Source: Phoronis australis (Eukaryota > Phoronida > Phoronidae). From it: a stretch of 21,702 bases of DNA. The stretch lies in assembly GCA_002633005.1 (NCBI GenBank), contig NMRA01001100.1, positions 33,387-55,088 of the forward strand, written 5' to 3'. The translations under genes were made by a program, and so were the position numbers. The notes beneath the pieces are model-generated. The model did no database searches. It worked only from the letters and a program-made list of their open reading frames with translations, and had not been told where the DNA came from. Shown in pieces: positions 1 through 10,400 of this stretch (its first letter is position 1; each line of letters starts with the position of its first letter).

Positions 1-1144
1 AATTGCTCTTCCAGCAAATTTGTCCCACTAAAAACATCAGAAATTGCAGCAACATTAATTGAAAATAATTTTATTTCTACTGTCCATGAAGCATCTTATT
101 ATCATTCCAGAGGAGAAAATAATAGAACATCTAGGTACTTTCATAGTTCATAACATTATTCATTGGCTACAACATCAGCCGCTGCACAGTTTCAATTGCA
201 CAGAACTTGTCTAACACTTCACCTGCGGCTAGAGAACAAAGAACTGTCAAAAGTAGCATGTTATTGCACCAGCAATTGTAGGAGGTACTGAAAGTCAAGG
301 CTTTGTCGCACTGGCTGAGCATAGAACAGACATTACGTTTTACGTTTTGTTTGAATGGACTTAATATGAGCATACAGTCAAGATTAATAAAGTGATGAAC
401 TCGAACCAGTGTTCAGTCTACCATTGCATCAAAATATTAGAACAGATCGATGACAACCTGCGCCCACCTATCCATATGGTAAAACGTGAAAAGAGCTTAG
501 ACTAACAGACTGGGGCTGAGATCTCACTAATGGAATGATCTCAGAAACAGAATTTTTTCACACATTACCAGTCCTGTTTGAAGCATTTGCTTTGGTTTGG
601 AAATTACTCCCAATGTTAGGCATGGCTTTTGACGAACTTTGAGACTATATGAAATTTAAAAGGCCTGTTTATTTCCATATGATATGTGGGAGAGCCATGA
701 AAACAAGGAGAGGTGAAAGTGTAAGAGGAGGTAGATTAAGGAATTGGAAGTCAGTCGTTACAGCTACTCTAGGTCCAGCTTCAGTGACCCCAGCTCATCG
801 TGGTCTGCAAGCTTATGCATCTTATCAAGATGACGTACAGGTACTTTATCATGAATAACAAACACGTGAAAAAACAACTCAAAACTTCTAGTTCAGAGAA
901 TAATTTATGACTTGTGAATATATAGAATATCCAATATTTAACCTTCTATGTCATTTTACATTTTGAAGAAATAAAGAGCCATTGCAGTTTACACAGATTT
1001 TCATGTGGTTATCATTTGTCTAATGATGCAAAATAAGATGTGACATCAACTTTTGAATAAAGTTTCATTTTTTTGTAGTGAGCTGAGCTTGTACCTAAGT
1101 GAATTATAAGAATACAAGATGGGATAAATATCTCCTTTCCATAA
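1..1144. other. No recognised gene
   Basis: No domain, RNA gene or transposon could be recognised here. Short open frames exist, for example a 69-codon plus-strand frame at 649-858 with a basic peptide. None has convincing splice sites or a familiar motif. Two plus-strand AATAAA hexamers (970-975 and 1056-1061) could be polyadenylation signals of a plus-strand gene ending near 1080, but no matching upstream coding exon could be supported. The stretch may equally be 3' untranslated or intronic sequence of the minus-strand gene that starts at 2092. Confidence 0.4.
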
Positions 1145-1409
1145 TTAGTGAAAAATCTCCCACGCTGATGAGATTTGAAAGGGAAAGGAGGGTGTCATAA
1201 AAACAATAACTTTGCTATCGTCCACTTCTGAGTGTGCACCAGCTGCAGCATGAATTCTGTGGACACCACTGAATCCTGTAGACAACGTGTCATCATAGTC
1301 TCCATAGCGGTACATATTGATGGTATCTTCTGCAACTTCCTCCCCACCAAACTCTTCATCTCCAAATCCAACATCGCTAATATCCACATCATCAAGGATA
1401 CTTTCTGGA
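1145..1409 (-). CDS. Putative third exon of an acidic protein gene (minus strand)
   Basis: On the minus strand a pyrimidine-rich tract ending in TTGCAG (AG at 1411-1410) precedes an open frame from 1409 down to a TAA at 1147-1145. The favoured frame encodes an acidic stretch including DDVDISDVGFGDEEFGGEE followed by NMYRYGDYDD. This resembles the acidic peptides of the two exons upstream (1845-1897 and 1997-2092) and suggests an intrinsically disordered, acidic N-terminal region. The acidic frame does not join the exon at 1845-1897 in phase: one nucleotide is missing. The frame that does join is also open to about 1195 but reads as a methionine-rich shadow. The 3' end is uncertain; the exon could stop at the TAA or splice earlier at an unidentified donor. 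No family is recognised. Confidence 0.45.
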
Positions 1410-1844
1410 CTGCAACAAGAGAAAGCGTGATGATCTTGCCCTTTAGAATTTCAAAAACGACACAGCACCTAGCTCCCGTAGGGCAGTTGAAGAACTACTA
1501 AGTAACAGGGCACGCATTATGTGCACTGGAGAACAGTTAAATACAGTTCGTTCAGAATTCAAATGCTTTATACATATAGCGTTTGATGACGCCTTACGAT
1601 ACCTTCTTTAGTCATTTTGCAGGACCTAATGGTTAGTACTGTGAAAAGATTTCTGTCCTGTCAGGACTTCCAACCTGAGATTCATTGCTGTCCATGCACT
1701 GAGCTATTATGACCAATCGTCAGTAGAAGATATATTTCAATAAATACATTAACATTATCGACACTGAACAATGATGATGTATTTTTATTAAAAATTGGAT
1801 AACTCATAATTTAAATGTGTACACAATGGTTATGTTGCACTTAC

Positions 1845-1897
1845 AGTTATCGTCCAGGTCATCGCATGCTAGGTCCTCAGAAACATCAATCAATAGC
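1845..1897 (-). CDS. Putative second exon of an acidic protein gene (minus strand)
   Basis: This is a 53 nt exon on the minus strand. The acceptor is TATTACAG directly before 1897 and the donor is a consensus GTAAGT starting at 1844. Only one of its three frames is free of stops; it encodes LLIDVSEDLACDDLDDN, acidic like its neighbours. That frame needs an upstream exon ending with two bases of a codon. Exon 1 meets this only if the n at 2004 is not a real base. The strong splice sites and matching composition support it as real. Its downstream junction with 1409 is off by one nucleotide for the acidic frame, so either a base is missing from the assembly or one junction is drawn wrongly. Confidence 0.5.
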
Positions 1898-1996
1898 CTG
1901 TAATATAGAGAGTCAAAAATGTTCGAGTGTTTCTCTTTTAAAGTGTACACAACATGACTCTAGTACCTCAAAATAAATTTTATTATTTTATGTTAC

Positions 1997-2092
1997 TTGA
2001 TTTNGGCCACCATTCCCGTACGTTTCTTCATAGTATTCGTTCAATTCTTGCTCATAATCGTCGTCACGTTCAAATTCCCTGGTCTCCGCCAT
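1997..2092 (-). CDS. First coding exon of an unidentified acidic protein (minus strand)
   Basis: On the minus strand the ATG at 2092-2090 lies in a strong Kozak context (AACAATGG). It opens a frame beginning MAETREFERDDDYEQELNEY and rich in Asp, Glu and Tyr, which runs about 31 codons to a GTAACA donor starting at 1996. A compact promoter lies 40-60 bp upstream, which favours this ATG as the true start. The ambiguous base at 2004 lies inside the exon and controls the phase: without it the exon ends in the phase that exon 2 needs. The DYEQEL motif loosely recalls the N-terminus of the replication clamp-loader subunit CTF18, and an E2F-like site would suit such a gene. This is too little to name it. 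Confidence 0.6.
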
Positions 2093-2130
2093 TGTTCAAC
2101 GCTAGTCACCGATCTCTTGTGTTCAACCCA

Positions 2131-2150
2131 TGACGTCACATGGCGGGAAA
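2131..2150 (-). promoter_or_regulatory. Compact promoter: full CRE palindrome next to an E2F-like site
   Basis: A perfect CRE palindrome, TGACGTCA, lies at 2131-2138, and an E2F-type site, TGGCGGGAAA, at 2141-2150. They are about 39 and 49 bp upstream of the minus-strand ATG at 2092. CREB/ATF and E2F sites this close to a start codon are typical of TATA-less, cell-cycle-linked or housekeeping promoters. The local sequence is also richer in GC and CpG than its AT-rich surroundings. The function is inferred from motif identity and position only; no transcription start site can be seen. Confidence 0.55.
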
Positions 2151-2159
2151 TGTGAGAAT

Positions 2160-3056
2160 TGGCAAAATTGAAAGAAAAAGAAAAATTTCGAGCTAATTAC
2201 ACAAAATAAACATGGGTTTAGCTAAATTTTACGTCATGCATTTAGTCTGTGGCCACCGGTAATTCAAAATGTGCAAAAATCCATGGTATGTACTGTTTAA
2301 AGCATTGGTCAGTCTGTATATATTGGATTTCACCACATATCGCCTAACCACGATTAAGTTGTGATAAAAAAACAATCCATGTACCGCATGGTCTCTATAT
2401 TTAGAACTCAGAACACAGATTTATGAAATTCTATCCAGAACACACACTTATGACTTGATGTCACAAATTTCATGGATTGTCTATGCTACTGATAAAAACT
2501 CCTCAAAATCCCAATGTTGCCTTTGAATACAAACTTTTAAATTATACAGCAATCAACTTCAAAAAAGAAAAAAATGTCTAATTTGGTGCAAAGACATGTA
2601 TGTGCAAATGCAATCAGTGAATTCAACTCTGCCCACACTATTTTCAAATAAGTTGGGAATACCAATGTGTCACGTTAAAAACACAAATATGACAAGATTA
2701 GTTGCAGGATGACCTATAAAACCATACCTAATAGGCGGTATTTAGTCAAAAGGGTCACCAAAACTGCTACCCATCTCCTTTTTGATGTATTTACTTTTAG
2801 TTACATCTTTGCAAATCACAAATATATACAGTGCATGAAAACAGAGTATGCAAAATTCAGTCATGCTTAGAAGAGAAACCTGTGCACATCATTTCTGACC
2901 ATACCAGACATGTAGAAAAATCCATTTTATTGGAATATACCATGTAAAATATATGCACAAAATATTTCACAATTCAATCATCAGTTAGAACACTAAATAG
3001 TTTGTTGTCAAGATAATTCATGAGCACTGACTAGTTCTCTCAAATTTTAAAGATCA
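2160..3056. other. Intergenic or 3' untranslated stretch, no gene seen
   Basis: AT-rich sequence with no supported coding exon. A minus-strand AATAAA (the complement, tttatt, lies near 2926) could serve as the polyadenylation signal if the orphan exon at 3283-3370 is a terminal exon. Nothing else was recognised. Confidence 0.4.
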
Positions 3057-3266
3057 GGGGCCTGTTCCAACAGAACTGACTTAGCTATGACAATTTTCAA
3101 CTTTTAGTAAATTTTAGAATAAAGTTAAATTTGTCTCAAAACCAATTCAAGAAAGTGTTTGACATAAATTTGGCTTAACTTACCAAAATTGGAAGTTTCA
3201 AAGTTTGGAAGTTAAAGACAAATCTTAAGTCAAAAATGATCTTGTCAATTTCTTGGAACAGACTCC
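3057..3266. mobile_element. MITE-like element with imperfect terminal inverted repeats
   Basis: The stretch begins GGGGCCTGTTCCAACAG and ends in the reverse complement of GGAGTCTGTTCCAAG. This gives imperfect terminal inverted repeats of about 24 bp, sharing the core CTGTTCCAA. The element is about 210 bp, AT-rich and without coding capacity. Subterminal segments (around GACTTAGC on the left and TTAAGTCAAAAATGA on the right) are also partly complementary, so the whole element could fold back on itself. This fits a non-autonomous DNA transposon. No clear target-site duplication was found, so the superfamily is unassigned. Confidence 0.55.
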
Positions 3267-3282
3267 AGTACTTTCACATCAC

Positions 3283-3370
3283 CTTTGTAATGAATGGCCT
3301 GGATACAAACATCAAGGCTTCGTCGTCACAGACAGACTCAATTGCATCGGTTCCAGAAAGCTCAAGCCCA
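3283..3370 (-). CDS. Orphan coding exon of an unidentified gene (minus strand)
   Basis: On the minus strand TATTTTCAG precedes base 3370, and an ACAAAG|GTGATG donor follows base 3283, giving an 88 nt exon. After one leading base it has 29 uninterrupted codons; the peptide includes GTDAIESVCDDEALMFVSRP. The other frames are poorer. If the donor is not used, translation continues two codons to TGA (3277-3275), so it could be the terminal exon, with the MITE in its 3' UTR. It lies upstream of, and on the same strand as, the gene starting at 2092, whose promoter separates them, so it probably belongs to another gene. No protein family is recognised. Confidence 0.45.
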
Positions 3371-4561
3371 CTGAAAATATACCATTGCCATAATCACATT
3401 TAGGTGATAAAGAAAGTTACCACGAGTTCAACATTTATCAGCAACTAATCGAGGGTGCCAGGCAGTCATACGTACAGACTTTGAGACATACGCACAAAAC
3501 ACTGCATCATTTGGAAGAACGCTTCTTTTTTACATACGAACCACAACAGAAGAAAGGCTTATACTAATGGTAAAATCTTTTCAATTTGGTACACATTATG
3601 GGGAAACGACATTCAGTGACTGCATCGATTGTCTTATTTTCAGTAGAAAGCCCGTTAATGTTACACTTTGATGATTGAATAAATTTTTAATCAACAGGCA
3701 GGTTTGTCACTAATTATTGAAACCACAATATTTCTTCAGTTTTAAAGTCCCATGCAGTGCACTTGTGCTTATTCTTGATAAAGCTGAAGTGAATACCGAA
3801 TACGCTTGCGAATTGTCATTTTCCCGTTGACCCATGGAAATGTGCAGCGATCAAAATGAAGTATTCCCTTTGTTTGCATTTGATTTTTTTTGTGTGTAAT
3901 TATTTTTAGAGCTTTCTTAAGAAGGCCTTTGAACAATTTTAAGGTTTGTGTTAACTTGTCTATGAACAAAAGTTCGCATGCAAGATAAGTATGTTTTCAA
4001 TTGTAGGTATCTGGATAAGAATCTGATATGCATAAGATTCGAGAACAAACAATTATCAGTGTATTTAAAAACACATGGCAAACTGAAAAACCACAGAAAG
4101 AAAGAACATTGTGACGGAGTCCATGATCAGGCATATCAGTGCTGATTTTCTGAATTACGTTCAATTCTCTCAGGTAATTGTCCAAACGTAAAATAGACGG
4201 TCAGGCGGTTGGTTTCAGTTGCTTTCTCTCACGTGTAACAGAATAGTAGAAATATTAACAAATTGTAAAAGAAAAAACAAGACAAAACTACTTTTGTAAG
4301 GCAGAACATACTTGACGTTTCATCTTCATGTTTATATGTAGAAACCAATAACCTTTGTACCCAAGTCTTATTTAATATCTGAATTAAAATATGTGTAACA
4401 GGCTAAAAGTGATGTAAAAATGTGTATTTATCAACAAGTAAAATTCATTCTAGGTGTCATTTTTTTCCAATGCAATGTTACTACATTTACTGAATTAAGG
4501 CTTATTCATGTTAACTGATAACTGATCTGGTAGTCCTGGGGGTGGGGTCCGCGATAAAATA
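3371..4561. other. No recognised gene
   Basis: AT-rich sequence. A 62-codon minus-strand frame at 3997-4185 has a plausible-looking first half, but no matching splice acceptor could be identified, so it is not called. The stretch may be an intron of the gene that owns the exon at 3283-3370. Confidence 0.35.
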
Positions 4562-4735
4562 AGGAAACTCACTCATCTAGAGAATTTTATTAGAAACAGC
4601 ATAGTTTTGAAATGAAACTGCTGTGAAAAAGTCACCCTTGACTTCTGTGCATCACCTACCATATTTTGGGAGCACTCCCACCCAGGACAATATGAATATG
4701 TGTTGCTAGCCTACCCGTCATCGAGTGAGTTTCCT
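4562..4735. repeat. 13 bp inverted repeat pair 150 bp apart
   Basis: AGGAAACTCACTC at 4562-4574 is exactly repeated in inverted orientation at 4723-4735 (GAGTGAGTTTCCT). The interval between is unremarkable and non-coding. This could be the ends of a small fold-back transposon, but no target duplication or longer terminal homology was found. Confidence 0.35.
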
Positions 4736-5179
4736 AAAAGAAACACTTAATTTCACTCAATAAACCCGTTATTCAGTGGGGTAACTGGTGGAGATAACAT
4801 CACCGAACGATGTTAGAGTAGAAACTGACTGCTAAAAACTTACTACGTAAAGTTGTGTAGTCTCCGAATGGAACGTTACTGCATAGTCATAGAGCATGCA
4901 CACACGGGGCTTCAGCATCCACACACTTTTTGTCAGTTAGTTGACCCTTTTGACCGCAATTCTCCACGAATATAGTAACCGTTAGATCTTTTGGGAATTT
5001 GTGGCCACCTGGCGAAGACTTGCACCAGGGAAATTAGCAGTAATAAGGCTTTGCGCTACGACGTATTTTGATAACAATTCCATCTTTTGCTAATTGTTTA
5101 CATGCAGAGAGCCACGCATGCGCAATTCAATCACCAATAGTACATCAGCGACACCGCGAGGATAAATCTCCGAATAGCC
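4736..5179. other. No recognised gene
   Basis: Non-coding sequence leading up to the first gypsy fragment. The homology shared with the second gypsy copy begins only at about 5180, so the reverse transcriptase part present at 17998-18320 is absent here. Nothing else was recognised. Confidence 0.4.
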
Positions 5180-5768
5180 CCATTGTTCGGTTGGTTCTCG
5201 CTTGGTCATATGGCCGGTGAAATTCACTTGGCAATGAATGAAGTAAAGTTGGGACGCATCTGAGATGCACCACTACCCAGAACAAAGAAAGAAGTTCGTT
5301 TTTTTCTCGGGTGGGCTGGTTACTACACAAAGTTTATCCCAAACTTTGCTGAAATCACTGAGCACTCATAGAAGAAACAGTCTAACACCTTGCAACGGGA
5401 GGATGCTCAGCAGCATGCGTTCAACACTCTTGGAGACCTGCTGACGAGAGCACCTATACCGAGATTACCCAATTTCAGTAATTCATCGTTGAGACTGATG
5501 CGTCAGATATTGGAATAGGCTGTATTTTATTGCATTAGGATGATGATGGTAGTTGTAACATGTGCTAGTAACAAATTTTTATCTTGGGTTACGGACTTAC
5601 TCAGGCTCTGATAATGTACATGTAGGTGCTGGTTGCCTGAACAGGTAGTGATGATTATTGGAAAATGGGTGATAGATCTAAATGTTGATCAATTTTTTAA
5701 TTTTCCGTGTTGCGAAAATCCTAAGAAGAATTTTCATGAGGAGGGGCTTATTTGTCAGAATAAGTACT
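5180..5768 (+). mobile_element. Ty3/gypsy pol fragment, copy A (RT end and RNase H, decayed)
   Basis: In the plus strand around 5290-5360 a frame encodes the RT/RNase H junction motif of Ty3/gypsy elements, ending in FLGWAGYYTKFIPNFAEI. It is followed near 5490-5525 by an ETDASDIG motif from the start of RNase H. Around 5600 a segment resembles the end of RNase H (Y-S-G-S-D-N-V). The middle of RNase H is missing, and stops and frameshifts break the frame. The segment matches 18322-18928 nearly base for base apart from substitutions and small indels, including a deletion near 5210. It is a dead retrotransposon relic carried within a larger duplicated block. Confidence 0.75.
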
Positions 5769-6085
5769 TAGTAAGTAATTAGTACGAATAAATCCATTTT
5801 AAGTTTTCTAAAATTTGTACTCTGTGTATTTTTAAAGCATGGGGCATTTGTTAACCTGTATTTTAAAGTAAAAATCTATTTTTAGATGGTTTTGACTGCA
5901 TTGGCTCTGGGGTCAAATCACTCTAGAGATTCTAAAATTTCGGAAAGGAATTAATAAAGTTAATGATATCATTAGGTAAGATCATGTGGTTTTTATTAGG
6001 CAATCGCTAAATAATTAGATTTTCATAATTTGGGCTGAAAACAACAAGATATTCAGATGAACTACAGTAGTTGAAGTTAAAGACT
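5769..6085. other. Non-coding stretch present only in the first duplicated copy
   Basis: This AT-rich sequence begins exactly where homology between the two gypsy copies ends. It is the first part of about 6.4 kb (5769-12192) that is absent from the second copy, where the gypsy fragment abuts the kringle segment. No gene is seen. Confidence 0.45.
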
Positions 6086-6566
6086 TGTTACAGTGTACAG
6101 AGGAAATTTTACAGCAGAGCCACCTCGTGGAAGATTTTAAACAGGATCTCGGCAAGGGCAAGGGTTAACGAACAGGAAGTTAACTAAGAGCTTGTCACTT
6201 GCATCGTGGATCGTAAGATACTACTTATACGTGTTGCGTCACAGAGACTAAGACCAGCGAGAGAAATCATAGGTAGAAGATATTGCATGCAAGTGTTGCC
6301 TCACGAGCTACTGTGAACAGCAGGAGGAATCGTGGTTAAAACATATTGCCTGCAAGTGCTGCGTCTAGAAGGACAGTGACCAGTTAGTACACTGTCGCAG
6401 TACAGTGTGTAGTTCGAAGATTTAACAACAGGAATGCCATCCAACACAACTTGGAGAATCCTACAGCTTGGATAGCAGATAACTAAGACATTTTATTATT
6501 TCGGTTGATTAAAGTAATCTTTAAAGAGGGCTCTAGCGTAGTGACTCTTCTTTGTAGTTGGTAACA
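6086..6566 (+). mobile_element. Candidate solo or relic LTR
   Basis: The segment starts TGTTACAG and ends TTGGTAACA, so it has the TG...CA ends and the matching TGTTAC/GTAACA inverted termini of an LTR, over 481 bp. Near its left end is a GCCACCTCGTGG stretch. Near its right end an ATTAAAG motif lies upstream of the terminus, as a polyadenylation signal in R would. Three 63 bp tandem repeats lie in the presumed U3. No five-base target duplication was found (AGACT before, GGAGA after). It could be the 3' LTR of the gypsy relic 320 bp upstream, or instead belong to the LINE 5' leader. Confidence 0.3.
6203..6391 (+). repeat. Three degenerate 63 bp tandem repeats
   Basis: Units start at 6203, 6266 and 6329. 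Each begins with ATCRTRG and has a GTGTTGC- or GTGCTGC-like box 27-28 bp in (at 6231, 6293 and 6356), so the spacing is 62-63 bp. The tails are more diverged. Such arrays are common in LTR U3 regions and in LINE 5' UTRs, where they act as promoter or enhancer repeats. Confidence 0.5.
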
Positions 6567-6755
6567 GGAGATATCTCGGAATTTACGGACAACCAAGCCT
6601 CAGGAATTTGTGCGCAGCCGTATTAAGACATAGAGACAGAGGAATTATCACAAATGTAAATTTTATGGACAGCCCATAGTCTACAGGACAAAACTGTATT
6701 TCCTGCAACGCCTATCCCTCCTCTCTGCATTGTTGTTACGTAATCCGCCATTACA

Positions 6756-7430
6756 ATGCCAAGAAGCAAAGACAGGGGCCGCGCAAATACTCGCAGCTCC
6801 ATTGCTGATAATATGAGCCCCAACCAAGATATCTCAAACAAAGATCTTTTGTAATCCTTAAACAAGCGATTCGATAATATGGAAAAATAATTCAACAAAC
6901 TCAGAACAGAATATGAAGACACGAAAAGAGAGAACGAAAAGTTGAAAACTTTTATTAAAGATCTGACCGCGAAAATTGATGACCTAGAAAATCGGTCCTG
7001 GCGTGATAATGTAATCGTCCATGGCTTGAAAGAAGAAAACATTGAATCGTGGGAAATGTCTGAAGCTCTCGTAGTAAATCTTGCCAAAGATCATTTAGGT
7101 ATCGATATCCACGTCGAGAGGGCACACAGACTGGGAAAGAAAATAAGTGGAAAGACCCGTCCGATCATTGCTAAGGTGTCTTCTAAAGACAAGACCTATA
7201 TTTTGAAAACGCAAAAACCTACAAAACCCAGCCATCCACATTACCCAAGATTTTTCAGTTAGAGTGTGCAATGCCAGAAAGGAACTGTATAAATTCTCGA
7301 AGGAAAACGACATGGAAAATGCAAGCATACGGTATGACAAGCTCATTCACGAAAGGAAAACTTATATGTACGACGACGACAACGAGATAGTTTTTGAATG
7401 CAACAGATGGGATGGAGGCCAAAACCCACC
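6756..7430 (+). pseudogene. LINE ORF1 (coiled coil and RRM-like nucleic-acid binding protein), broken
   Basis: ORF1 of the LINE starts at ATG 6756. In-frame TAA codons at 6852 and 6888 interrupt it. The open part from 6891 has a charged heptad-like coiled coil (KLRTEYEDTKRENEKLK), then LENRSWRDNVIVHGL and VERAHRLGK, which are hallmarks of the RRM-like ORF1 proteins of animal LINEs. These chaperone the element RNA into a ribonucleoprotein. Near 7230 a one-base frameshift moves the homology into the next frame, where it continues as RKELYKFSKE and YMYDDDNEIV to about 7410. No stop then separates it from the endonuclease, so ORF1 and ORF2 run together. The breaks mean the protein cannot be made from this copy. 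Confidence 0.75.
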
Positions 7431-7443
7431 CCTGTATACAAAC

Positions 7444-10400
7444 GGCATATCCTTGATGAGCTGGAGCGCACATGGTCTCGCCAAACAGATTGGACAATCT
7501 GAGGTTCTGGACTTTATATCTAGGTATCATGTAGTAGCAGTCAGTGAAACATGGGCAAATAAACCAAACCAGTTTAGTGTACCAGGCTATGTAAACATTG
7601 ATGTGCAAAACATAAAGAGAAGAAAATTTGGAAGAAACTCCGGAGGAGTGAGTGTATTTATCAAACATGAATTAGGAAAATATTTTAGACGTTTGAATGT
7701 TGATCATATTAACGGTGTAGTCATAAAGGTCGACAAAAGGTTGTTTAAGACGGACAACGATGTTATTATTTGTTTTATTTATGTAGCCCCAGAAGGGTCG
7801 CCAGTGTATGAAAAATGGGGTAACCCTGCTTTTTCAAGAGTTGTTGAATTTGTCTCGGAAGTTTTGTGATTGTCATTTTGTTGTCATGGGTGACCTAAAT
7901 GCTAGAGTCGGGAACTTGCAAGACTACATGTATATTCTAGATGACAGTGCGGATTTCTTACCGTGTCAAGATTGGTACGATAGTGACACATTTTGTTGGC
8001 CCAGACAGTCTAAGGATGAAACTGTAAACAATTTTGGCAAAACTTTAATTGAATTATGTTGTGACTTAAACATGCATATAGTTAACGGTAGGAGTCAGAG
8101 TGATAAACATGGCGTGTTTACATGTCACGCTTCAGGTGGTTGTAGCACTGTAGACTATTTGATGGTATCAACAAGTCTCTTTCAACATATTTCAGATTTT
8201 AGTGTAGACACATTTGAGAAGTCTGACCATTTTCCTATTGTTTGTAATGTTGCAGGTAATTGTGTGTATGACATTCGTTGTACCGTTAGCCAATCAGCAT
8301 CGCAATCAAACACTCGACTGGAGTGGGATAGTGGCCGAGTAGCAGAATTCCATGAAGTGTTCTCAAGTTGCCTATCAGAAAGTCTAGATCGAATAGTTGA
8401 ACAGATTGCTCGTTGCGACGTAGAAAGTGCAACAGATGGTGTCACAAATCTGTATAAACAAACTGCTACATCGATGGCAATGTTTAAAAACAAACGTACT
8501 TATGCTAAACGGCAGAGCAAACAACCCCCTTGGTTTGACAAAAATTACATACTGCGAAAAATCTAAAAAATCACTCTTTGAATATTTTTCGGAGAGACTC
8601 ATCCCCTGCAAAATTGGCAGTATACAAAGAAAACAAGAAACAATTTCGCATGCTATACAAAGAAAAAGAAAAAGAGCATCAATAAAAGAGCATCAATCAA
8701 AGATGCTAGAATATATTTTGGATAGTAGAAATAATCCAAAGCAATTCTGGGCTTTGGTAAAATCAAAATTTAATAGTAGTCCGAAGGAAACTGCGATAAC
8801 TTTAGAACGGCGGTACACGTATTTTAATTTGTTGCTCAATGAACGGATGGAACCGAGCGACACTATGTCAATTACGGTAGTAAGACAACAAGAAAATCAT
8901 GACAATTACTGTGATGCTTGTGACAAAACTTTACCCAGTGATATGAACACTTGTTTCTCATGTGAGGAAATTGACTGCGCTATAATGGATCTTCCAAAGG
9001 GCAAAGCAGCCGGCATTGATCACGTTGTGTTTGAAATGTTGAAGAGTACAAGGGTAGCTATTGTTCATGGATTGGAACTGCTTTTCAATGAATTCTAGCT
9101 ACAGGTCACTACACACAGGGCTGATGAAACGCAATAATTGTTCCTATATTTAAACAGGGAAACACTGAAGATGACAACAATTATAGAGGTATCTCATTGT
9201 TGTCAGCAATAGGAAATCTATTCACCAAACTTTTGAACAACCTGCTTAGGACCTGGACTGAGGCAAATGACGAACTTCGTGAATCACAGGCGGGATTCCG
9301 CAAGGGCTATTGCACTCAGGACCAAATGTTCACACCTCAGGCCATGTGCCAAAAATATATCACTAAGCCCGGTGTCGTTTTTATTGTGCTTTTGTCGACT
9401 TTTTGAAGGCGTTTGACAGAGTTCCCCACATGCTACTCTGGTATAAATTACAAAAAATGGTGTCCATGGTAACGTACTTAAAGTCTTGAATCCATGTACA
9501 GCAAATTACGTTAATGCGTAAGGACCCGAGAAGGGTTAACCGACTTTTTTGACTGTTCTGTCGGCAACAGACAAGGTTGTATGATCAGCCCACTATTGTT
9601 TATCATGTATTTGAACGAATTTATCGAAGTCCTAGATAATGCCCAAATATTAGAGGGATTTATATCAATGAAGAGGCTCCGCACGTCAAATCGCTGTTGT
9701 ATGCTGATGACATGGTTCTGTGTTCGAGCACTGAAATTAATTTGCAAAGAATGTTAAAGTGCCTTTATGATTATTGCTCTTCTTGGGGCATGAGTGTAAA
9801 TCTGAAAAAAACTAAGATCATTGGTTTTAGAAATGGCGGGCCACTCAGAACGTATGAGAAGTGATATTATGGAAACCAAGTAGTGGAGGCTGTCTCCCAA
9901 TATAAATATCTTAGAATATTTTTCACACCAAGATTAGTTTGGTCCAAAGCCACTAAAACTCTGGCACGTCAAGGTAGTAAAGCTGCTATGTCCATCTCTA
10001 AAATTAGAAACCGGTGCACGGAATTACCATTGAGCCTATCACTTAAACTGTTTGATAAAATTGCTGTGCCAACTATGTGCTACGGGGCGGAAATCTGGGG
10101 ATTCAAAGAATACGAATGGCTTGAAAATGTTTATGTTAAATTCTGTGAAATTGCTCTTGGAGTTGGAAACTCTTGCTCAAACACAGCTGTATTGGGTGAA
10201 TGTGGAATTTAACCGCTCTATGCAAAGTATTATGTCACGTGTGTAAAATTTTGAATAAAGTTATTGAAAATGCCACCTACTAGATACGCTAAAGCGCCTT
10301 ATGACATGTTAGCTGATTTAGATAAGAACGGAAGAAATACTTGGGTATCTTCTGTTAGACAATTGCTACCAAAATACGGTTTTTACGAAATTTGGTTGAA

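Noticed and set aside
1232-1501. Plus-strand 89-codon frame
   Set aside because: It is the shadow of the acidic minus-strand exon; the acidic composition and the minus-strand splice acceptor favour the other strand.
5145-5330. Minus-strand 61-codon frame
   Set aside because: It is antisense to the recognisable gypsy pol fragment on the plus strand.
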